Below are positions 13,721 to 18,654 of a stretch of 18,654 nucleotides of DNA, piece after piece. The position numbers were made by a program, and so were the translations under genes. A model generated the notes under the pieces. It did no database searches, was not told where the DNA came from, and was given only the letters and a program-made list of their open reading frames with translations. Source of the stretch: Bacillota bacterium (GTDB taxonomy: Bacteria; Bacillota; Clostridia; Oscillospirales; Acutalibacteraceae); contig JAEZFF010000055.1 in the NCBI GenBank assembly GCA_023417635.1, forward strand, positions 1 through 18,654, written 5' to 3'. Within the stretch, counting starts at the first letter, position 1, and each line of letters starts with the position of its first letter.

Positions 13721-14035
13721 TTAGTCCGGTATCATGGATTCATATTGTTTTCCAAGCCAGTCTATGGCAGCGGAACGGCCGTCTTCATCCATTGCAAAGC
13801 TGTTCTGTGCGGTAATTTCGCCCTTTTCGTAACAGAGTGGTCCGTACCAGACTTCCCCTTTAATAAATTTCTCTTTCTTTTTCGGGTCGCCGGTTTCTTT
13901 TTCACCCGGCGAAAGCTTGTAACGGAATTCTTTTTCTCCCGTGTTGCTGACGCTGCCGACGAAAGAACCACCGTTCTGAAAATAAAGCAGAATCGGTATT
14001 AAATACTGCTTATGCCAGTCAATTTCTTTTCTCAT
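13721..14035 (-). CDS. Uncharacterised protein (104 aa)
   Basis: A 104-residue soluble protein that I do not recognise. It starts MRKEIDWHKQYLIPILLYFQ and includes GGSFVGSVSNTGEKEFRYKL, a lysine-rich middle (DPKKKEKFIKGEVWYGP) and the closing DGRSAAIDWLGKQYESM. No signal peptide or clear membrane helix; several short beta-strand-like stretches suggest a compact fold. A GGGAG site lies just before its ATG at 14035. It is 84 bases behind the cyclophilin gene with no terminator between, so the two likely share a transcript that ends at the bidirectional hairpin. Confidence 0.75.
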   Translation of the reverse strand: MRKEIDWHKQYLIPILLYFQNGGSFVGSVSNTGEKEFRYKLSPGEKETGDPKKKEKFIKGEVWYGPLCYEKGEITAQNSFAMDEDGRSAAIDWLGKQYESMIPD

Positions 14036-14119
14036 TGTTTCATCTCCCGGAGAAAGTGCCGCGTGAGGGTGTATGCGCTGAATTTCAGCATTTCCGACTT
14101 TTAGAAAAGACAGGCCGGA

Positions 14120-14635
14120 TTAAATCTTTTTGGGTTCCGGGTAAGATTCGCCGAATGTATCCACGGTAATGGATTCAATCTTCTGCTCTTCTAAAGGCTT
14201 GTCGTCATAGTCGCGCGGAACGGCAACAATGCGGTCCACTTCTTCCATGCCGGAGGTAACTTTGCCGAAAGCAGCGTATTCGCCGTCGAGGTACGGGGAA
14301 TCATCTACCATAATGAAGAACTGAGAGCCTGCACTGTTAGGGTTTACGGTGCGTGCCATAGAAAGTACGCCGCGGGTGTGTTTCAGGTCATTCGGAAAAT
14401 GGTTCGAGGTAAATTCGCCGCGGATGCTGTACCCTGGGCCGCCGGTTCCGGTTCCTTTGGGGTCGCCGCCCTGAATCATAAATTTCGGAATAATGCGGTG
14501 AAAGGTCGTGCCATTGTAAAAGCCTTTTTTAACAAGCGAAATGAAGTTGTTCACCGTGTTCGGCGCAACGTCGGGGTAAAGCTCTGCTTCAATAATGCCA
14601 TGCGAAGTCTTAATGGTGAGGACTGGATATTTCAT
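14120..14635 (-). CDS. Cyclophilin-type peptidylprolyl isomerase
   Basis: A 171-residue cytoplasmic cyclophilin, catalysing cis-trans isomerisation at proline. Core motifs: FHRIIPKFMIQGGD (45-58, with the catalytic Arg47), RGVLSMA (88-94), NSAGSQFFI (100-108) and YLDGEYAAFGKV (115-126). The start at 14635 follows GGAGGG and gives MKYPVLTIKTSHG, the family beginning; an upstream frame to 14734 runs across the promoter. No signal peptide, so it works inside the cell. The short extension SYPEPKKI is ordinary. Its promoter faces that of the ribonuclease gene. Confidence 0.96.
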   Translation of the reverse strand: MKYPVLTIKTSHGIIEAELYPDVAPNTVNNFISLVKKGFYNGTTFHRIIPKFMIQGGDPKGTGTGGPGYSIRGEFTSNHFPNDLKHTRGVLSMARTVNPNSAGSQFFIMVDDSPYLDGEYAAFGKVTSGMEEVDRIVAVPRDYDDKPLEEQKIESITVDTFGESYPEPKKI

Positions 14636-14683
14636 AAAAACCCTCCGTTCATTCGGAACGCCGAAGGCGCCCGCTGTGTCCTT

Positions 14684-14712
14684 ATTATATCCCGAACCGG
14701 CGAGTCGTACAA
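14684..14712 (-). promoter_or_regulatory. SigA promoter of the cyclophilin gene
   Basis: On the minus strand: TTGTAC (14712-14707), a 17-base spacer, TATAAT (14689-14684). The start point is near 14677, about 40 bases before the gene. Confidence 0.8.
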
Positions 14713-14758
14713 GGTAATTTTTCCACATGGACAAAAGTTGAAAAAACGTAAAAATATT

Positions 14759-14787
14759 TTGCGAAAATATGAATAATATGGTATAAT
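14759..14787 (+). promoter_or_regulatory. SigA promoter, extended -10, of the ribonuclease gene
   Basis: TTGCGA (14759-14764), a 17-base spacer, TATAAT (14782-14787) preceded by TG one base away. The start point is near 14794, which supports ATG 14833 over the ATG at 14788. Confidence 0.85.
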
Positions 14788-14832
14788 ATGCTCAAATCCG
14801 CACAGCGCGAAACAGAGAACGGAGTAATTACT

Positions 14833-16437
14833 ATGCAACTTGTATTTTACGGTGCAGACAAAGAAGTAACCGGGAGCTGCCACTGCCTGGAGGCATGCGG
14901 CAAAAAAATACTGATTGACTGCGGCCTCCATCAAGGCGAAGGCACTGGCGTTGAAGACAACAGACATTTGCCATTTTACCCTTCCCAGATTGACTATGTG
15001 CTCATAACTCATGCACACATTGACCACAGCGGCCGCCTTCCTCTGCTGATTAAAGACGGGTACCAGGGTAAGATTTATGCCACAGGTGCAACGTGCGACC
15101 TGCTTTCCATTATGCTGCGCGACAGCGCCCATATTCAGATGATGGACGCGGTGAATGCCAACCGCAAAGGGCGCCGCGCTGGTAAAGAACCGCTGGAACC
15201 GCTTTATACCGTAGAGGATGCGGAAGCTACAGCTCAGCACCTTGTACCTTGCCATTACGGTGAAAAGATAACGCTCTGCGACGGTATTCAGTTCCGCATG
15301 ACAGACGCTGGCCATCTGCTCGGCTCGTCATCGATTGAAGTCTGGGTTACCGAAAACGGCGAAACGCAGAAAATCGTTTTTTCCGGTGATATTGGCAATG
15401 TAAATCAGCCCATTATCCGTGACCCGCAGTACTTAACGGAAGCGGATTATGTTGTAATGGAGTCAACATACGGCGACCGTGAGCATGAGCCGATTGCTGA
15501 CTATACCCCGGAACTTGCAAAAGTTTTTGATGAAACGCTTGCAAGAGGCGGCAACGTTGTGATACCAAGTTTTGCGGTTGGCCGTACGCAGGAACTGCTT
15601 TACTATATCCGTGAAATGAAAGAAAAGCGCCTTGTGAAGAGCAATCCGGATTTCCCGGTTTATGTTGACAGCCCGCTCGCTTTGGAAGCTACGAAAGTTT
15701 ACAGCGACGACCTTGCCGACTATGCGGATGACGACACAACCCATGTTATCCGCGAAGGAATCCGGCCGCTGAACTTTACGAACCTGCATGTCTGCGAGTC
15801 AACAGAAGAATCTCGCGTGCTGAATGACGATGGCGTTCCAAAAGTCATTATTTCTTCCAGCGGCATGTGCGAAGCCGGCCGTATCCGCCACCACCTAAAA
15901 CATAACCTTTGGCGGCCGGAGTGCTCGGTCGTTTTCGTCGGCTTTCAGGCAGAGGGAACGCTTGGCCGTATGCTGATTGACGGCGTAAAGCAGGTCAAGC
16001 TTTTCGGTGAATTGATTGCGGTGCAAGCACAGATTTACAACTTTAAAGCCCTTTCCGGCCATGCTGACCATACCGGCTTGCTGCGCTGGATTAATTCTTA
16101 TACGCAGAAGCCGAAACGCGTGTTTATCGTTCACGGTGAGCAGCTTACGGCAGAAGGCTTCGGGAAGGAGCTTCAGCAGCTCGGCTTTAATGCTTATGTG
16201 CCAAACTTCGAGGCGGTTGCCGACTTGTCGGCAAACACGATTGTTGAAGAGGGCGTAGCGCCGGAAAAGGTTCATCCGCATCGCGGGACTGGAAAAGGCA
16301 CGACGGCTTTTGGACGTCTTATTGCAGCCGGGCAGCGTCTTCTCCATGTTATCCAGCACAACGAAGGCGGCGCAAACAAAGACCTTGCGCGCTTTACAAA
16401 CCAGATTATTTCCATGTGCAACAAGTGGGACCGCTAA
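14833..16437 (+). CDS. MBL-fold beta-CASP metallo-hydrolase, probable ribonuclease
   Basis: A 534-residue protein of the metallo-beta-lactamase beta-CASP family (RNA-processing nucleases related to CPSF73 and TTHA0252). The zinc motif HAHIDH is at residues 60-65; AGHLLGSSSIEV and FSGDIGN give further metal ligands; ESTYGDREHE, IPSFAVGRTQELL and the beta-CASP GMCEAGRIRHH follow, then LSGHADHTGLLRW and VHGE. Members cut or trim RNA; the exact substrate is not visible. GGAG (14821-14824) serves ATG 14833. The C-terminal 80 residues after the nuclease core include a glycine- and threonine-rich patch (HRGTGKGTTAFGR) and no named domain. It is monocistronic, between its own promoter and terminator. 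Confidence 0.92.
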   Translation: MQLVFYGADKEVTGSCHCLEACGKKILIDCGLHQGEGTGVEDNRHLPFYPSQIDYVLITHAHIDHSGRLPLLIKDGYQGKIYATGATCDLLSIMLRDSAHIQMMDAVNANRKGRRAGKEPLEPLYTVEDAEATAQHLVPCHYGEKITLCDGIQFRMTDAGHLLGSSSIEVWVTENGETQKIVFSGDIGNVNQPIIRDPQYLTEADYVVMESTYGDREHEPIADYTPELAKVFDETLARGGNVVIPSFAVGRTQELLYYIREMKEKRLVKSNPDFPVYVDSPLALEATKVYSDDLADYADDDTTHVIREGIRPLNFTNLHVCESTEESRVLNDDGVPKVIISSSGMCEAGRIRHHLKHNLWRPECSVVFVGFQAEGTLGRMLIDGVKQVKLFGELIAVQAQIYNFKALSGHADHTGLLRWINSYTQKPKRVFIVHGEQLTAEGFGKELQQLGFNAYVPNFEAVADLSANTIVEEGVAPEKVHPHRGTGKGTTAFGRLIAAGQRLLHVIQHNEGGANKDLARFTNQIISMCNKWDR

Positions 16438-16456
16438 AGCAATTTCAAAAAACATG

Positions 16457-16495
16457 GGCACTGCAGACCAAAGTAGCCTGCAGTGCCATTTTTTT
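16457..16495 (+). terminator. Strong Rho-independent terminator
   Basis: GGCACTGCAG (16457-16466) and CTGCAGTGCC (16478-16487) form a perfect stem, followed by A and seven T. Read on the minus strand the stem is followed by CATGTTTTTT, so it may also end the converging acyltransferase transcript. Confidence 0.95.
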
Positions 16496-16512
16496 AATTT
16501 GTAAAAAATGGA

Positions 16513-17049
16513 TTATTTTAAGCTGCTTTCTCCTTGCTCCTGTTTTTCAAGTACTTTCCCTTGTGGGAACTTTTCCAGCGTTTTTTCCAGTCGGAAGCGG
16601 TTGTACCGCTGTATCATGGCAAAAGGAAAATTGCAGAGCCCTAAAAGAACCGCAGCGCCAAAGAGCAGAGGAATCTTTTTCCGAGGCTTTCGAAAGCAAA
16701 AGCAAAAAAACAGCGAAAGAAATCCAAACACTGCAATTAGATAGTGAATCACTTCCGCCTGGCAGGTAATGAAAATAAATTTTTTTAAATAGTCTGCATT
16801 TATTTTTCCTGGCAAATGGCGCTTGTCGAAACCATGGCCGTTCTGTGGCAGGCGGTCTTTCCATTTTGGAAGCCGTATCCTTCGAAAAAAATTCATTTCC
16901 CGGGAAGAAACGCGGAATAAAGGTTTCTCACAGTTGAACCATTTTCTGCGGAGTTTCTCCGGTAAAGCGGGTATCAGCGTGCCAATCCCGAAGTGCAGGG
17001 CAAACCAGAAAGCAATATAAAGAATGGTCATTGAAAGTGCAAAAAGCAT
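16513..17049 (-). CDS. CrtO-like acyltransferase family membrane protein
   Basis: A 178-residue membrane protein resembling staphylococcal CrtO, glycosyl-4,4'-diaponeurosporenoate acyltransferase, which adds a fatty acyl chain in staphyloxanthin synthesis. Matching blocks, from memory of CrtO, are RLPKWKDRLP, FDKRHL, the ICTxxAEVIHY-type helix (ITCQAEVIHYL, about 94-104) and NFPFAMIQRYNRFRLEK. Hydrophobic segments lie at about 5-28, 102-118 and 127-143. No carotenoid gene is nearby, so the substrate is more likely another lipid or glycolipid. It follows the alkyltransferase gene by 47 bases on the same strand; AGGTG precedes the start. The family match is good, the reaction uncertain. Confidence 0.8.
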   Translation of the reverse strand: MLFALSMTILYIAFWFALHFGIGTLIPALPEKLRRKWFNCEKPLFRVSSREMNFFRRIRLPKWKDRLPQNGHGFDKRHLPGKINADYLKKFIFITCQAEVIHYLIAVFGFLSLFFCFCFRKPRKKIPLLFGAAVLLGLCNFPFAMIQRYNRFRLEKTLEKFPQGKVLEKQEQGESSLK

Positions 17050-17096
17050 TTTTACACCTGCTTACCATGTCAATTATCTTTCGTAAATAGGCCTTT

Positions 17097-17558
17097 TCAT
17101 CGATATTTTTTTTCCAGTTCCAGCAAAAACCGTTTTGCTCCCAAACCACAGCCGTACCCCACAAGGCTGCCGTCAGTTCCAATCACCCGGTGGCAGGGCA
17201 CCATAATCATAACGGGGTTGCGGTTGTTGGCTCCCCCAACGGCGCGGCAGGCCTTTGGGGAGCCTATTAGTTCGGCAATCTGCCGGTAGTTCCTTGTTTC
17301 GCCGTAGGGAATCGTTTGCAAAGCGGCCCAGTCGGCAAGCTGAAAAGTAGTTCCGTGCAGAGAAAGCGGCAGGTCAAAATCTTTGCGCCTGCCAGCAAAA
17401 TATTCCCGCAGTTCCCGCATTGCCTTTTGAAGCAGAGGAGTTTCGTCATTGAGGGGAGCTTTTTCTGTACCATACAAAAAAATATCGGTGATTCCAATGC
17501 CGTTTTCTGCAATTCCGAGCTGGCCAATGGGGGTTTCCAAACTGCAGATATGCTCCAT
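17097..17558 (-). CDS. ogt: Methylated-DNA-protein cysteine methyltransferase
   Basis: A 153-residue DNA repair protein that takes alkyl groups from O6-alkylguanine onto its own cysteine and is thereby used up. The active site PCHRVIG is at 121-127 with Cys122. Upstream are IPYGETRNYRQIAELIG (83-99) with the Tyr/Arg finger region, CRAVGGANNRNP (104-115) and the closing GYGCGLGAKRFLLELE. The N-terminal half (about 1-68) is the usual poorly conserved domain, with no Ada zinc-binding part, so it is Ogt-like. Its ATG comes two bases after the TGA of nfo, and a GGGAAG stretch at the end of nfo serves it, so translation is coupled. Confidence 0.95.
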   Translation of the reverse strand: MEHICSLETPIGQLGIAENGIGITDIFLYGTEKAPLNDETPLLQKAMRELREYFAGRRKDFDLPLSLHGTTFQLADWAALQTIPYGETRNYRQIAELIGSPKACRAVGGANNRNPVMIMVPCHRVIGTDGSLVGYGCGLGAKRFLLELEKKYR

Positions 17559-17560
17559 AT

Positions 17561-18400
17561 TCAGACTTCTTCCCGGTACATGCTTTTCAGCAGGGAAATT
17601 TCTTTTGCATAGCCGTCAACGTCATTTGGGGTTTCCAGGTAAAACGGAAGTTCACGCAGGGACGGGTGGTTGATGATACGCTCAAATGCTTCCAGCCCAA
17701 GATACCCCTGCCCAATTTTTTGGTGGCGGTCTTTGTGGCTCCCAAGTGGATTCATGCTGTCGTTCAGATGAATGGCATGAAGTCTTTTTAGGCCAATCAC
17801 ACGGTCAAATTCGCTCAGAACATCTTCCAGGTGATTTACGATGTCATAGCCGCCATCCGAAACATGGCAGGTGTCGAGGCATATCCCGAGGTGCTGCTGC
17901 TGCTCCGTTCCATCTATAATTGTGTGCAATTCTTCAAAACTGCGGCCGACTTCACTGCCCTTTCCCGCCATGGTTTCCAACAGAACCATGGTAGACTGCT
18001 CTGGCTTTAAAATAGCGTTCAGCATTTCGGTGATTAAGCGAATCCCGGTTTCCACGCCTTGTTTCACATGGCTGCCCGGGTGAAAGTTATACATACTGCC
18101 CGGAATATTTTCCAGCCGGGAAAGGTCGTCTGCCATGGTATTCCGCGCAAAGGTGCGCAGCCTTTCGTCAGCTGCACAGGCATTCAGCGTGTAGGGCGCG
18201 TGGGCGAGGATAGGAAAAAAACCGTGTTCTTCCGCAAAGCTGCGGAAAGCGGCAATGTCGTCCAGGTTAAGAGCTTTTGCCGCACCGCCGCGTGGGTTTC
18301 GGCTAAAGAACTGGAATGTGTTTGCACCAATTTGAAAAGCCTGCTTTCCCATGGCAAGGTAGCCTTTGGAAGCAGACAAATGGCAGCCAATTTTCAGCAT
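17561..18400 (-). CDS. nfo: Deoxyribonuclease IV (AP endonuclease)
   Basis: A 279-residue base-excision repair enzyme that cuts DNA 5' to abasic sites. All nine metal ligands known from E. coli Nfo are found at matching spacing: His67, His107, Glu142, Asp176, His179, His211, Asp224, His226 and Glu256. Motifs include GCHLSASKG, NFHPGSH, CLDTCHV and HLNDS. The start at 18400 follows AGGAGGA; a longer frame to 18475 crosses the promoter. It is the first gene of a minus-strand nfo-ogt-acyltransferase unit, which puts abasic-site and alkylation repair under one control. Confidence 0.97.
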   Translation of the reverse strand: MLKIGCHLSASKGYLAMGKQAFQIGANTFQFFSRNPRGGAAKALNLDDIAAFRSFAEEHGFFPILAHAPYTLNACAADERLRTFARNTMADDLSRLENIPGSMYNFHPGSHVKQGVETGIRLITEMLNAILKPEQSTMVLLETMAGKGSEVGRSFEELHTIIDGTEQQQHLGICLDTCHVSDGGYDIVNHLEDVLSEFDRVIGLKRLHAIHLNDSMNPLGSHKDRHQKIGQGYLGLEAFERIINHPSLRELPFYLETPNDVDGYAKEISLLKSMYREEV

Positions 18401-18455
18401 AGGTTCCTCCTGCAATTTTGGGTGGGAACACCCGCCCTTCTTTTCTAGTATTACT

Positions 18456-18464
18456 ATTATAGCA
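18456..18464 (-). promoter_or_regulatory. Extended -10 promoter of the nfo operon
   Basis: On the minus strand TGCTATAAT (18464-18456) is a perfect extended -10. No good -35 lies 16-18 bases upstream (the area reads CAAGGG), but an extended -10 can do without it. A second weaker element, TATACT (18471-18466), overlaps it. Confidence 0.55.
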
Positions 18465-18512
18465 TAGTATAACACAGAACCCTTGAAAACGGCTTTCTAA
18501 AATTCAGAAAAA

Positions 18513-18554
18513 ATAAAAGCACATCCCGCCAAGAAAGGCCGGATGTGCTTTTAT
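18513..18554. terminator. Bidirectional Rho-independent terminator
   Basis: ATAAAAGCACATCC (18513-18526) and GGATGTGCTTTTAT (18541-18554) form a perfect 14-pair stem, continued inward by three more pairs after one mismatch, with loop AAGAAA. Both strands read T4 after the GC part. It ends the minus-strand gene entering from the right edge. Confidence 0.9.
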
Positions 18555-18565
18555 CAGGTGAAAAA

Positions 18566-18654
18566 TCAGCCGTTTTCCTGAATGGCCGCAAACGACTGCG
18601 GCGCCATGCGGATTGTAGTCTTACGGAAGACAGGCTCTTTTCCGATGGAGAGAG
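18566..18654 (-). CDS. C-terminal end of an unrecognised protein
   Basis: The minus strand is open from the right edge to a TGA at 18566-18568 and gives 28 residues, ending in RMAPQSFAAIQENG. A terminator begins 12 bases after the stop, which supports a real gene end. The segment is too short to assign a family. Confidence 0.55.
   Translation of the reverse strand, partial: LSIGKEPVFRKTTIRMAPQSFAAIQENG

Noticed and set aside
14077..14089. 13-base palindrome GCTGAATTTCAGC between the cyclophilin gene and the 104-codon gene
   Set aside because: Short, with no promoter or T-run next to it; not distinguishable from chance.
16416..16769. Plus-strand open frame opposite the CrtO-like gene
   Set aside because: It runs through the ribonuclease terminator and lies antisense to a gene with clear family motifs.
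1..18654. Search by eye for CRISPR repeats, transposase genes, tRNA genes, riboswitches and attachment sites
   Set aside because: No regularly spaced repeats, transposase motifs, cloverleaf-like genes or known riboswitch cores were seen; intergenic gaps are too short for most of these.

Overview
The window reads as an ordinary, gene-dense chromosomal stretch of a spore-forming Clostridia bacterium. Oscillospirales (Ruminococcaceae-like) is my best guess, made from memory of protein families and gene order rather than from any search. Supporting signs are strong AGGAGG-type ribosome binding sites, HemZ, a SpoVB-type flippase, YabP/YabQ spore proteins, the long form of HPF, and groESL under a perfect CIRCE operator. 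I see no insertion sequence, prophage gene, CRISPR array, tRNA or rRNA. No stretch longer than about 150 bases lacks a gene or a recognisable signal.

Layout. (1) 1-1923: the 3' end of hemZ, overlapping a nucleoside-kinase-like gene, then a small coiled-coil/zinc-ribbon protein with its own promoter, which sits inside an inverted repeat. (2) 2071-7038: a block matching the Bacillus yabM-yabN-yabO-yabP-yabQ-divIC-yabR order: SpoVB-like flippase, MazG, HU, RqcP, YabP, YabQ, DivIC and an S1 protein. Here MazG is free-standing, HU is inserted, and SigE-type promoter motifs precede the flippase and yabP. The block links sporulation, envelope and septum assembly with ribosome rescue and nucleotide-pool cleaning. 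(3) 7125-9151: an amidohydrolase and a fumarase-type alpha subunit without its usual beta partner. (4) 9245-11023: long HPF and a THUMP-type rRNA guanine methyltransferase. (5) 11088-13158: groES-groEL with a vegetative promoter and CIRCE. (6) 13184-14035: short, poorly known genes set off by strong terminators, including an uncatalogued 48-codon gene. (7) 14120-16437: a cyclophilin and a beta-CASP metallo-ribonuclease, divergently transcribed from facing promoters. (8) 16513-18400 on the minus strand: endonuclease IV, an O6-alkylguanine methyltransferase two bases behind it, and a CrtO-type acyltransferase. The last 89 bases hold the C-terminus of an unrecognised minus-strand gene.

A recurring feature is a strong terminator hairpin placed just upstream of the next gene's ribosome binding site, leaving little or no room for a new promoter (HU/rqcP, S1 protein/amidohydrolase, HPF/methyltransferase). 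Downstream genes may be fed by partial read-through. I found no convincing wholly new system. The best leads are the long out-of-frame yabQ/divIC overlap, the divergent pair of tiny helical proteins, the lone fumarase subunit, the acyltransferase in a repair operon, and the dyads lying over two promoters.
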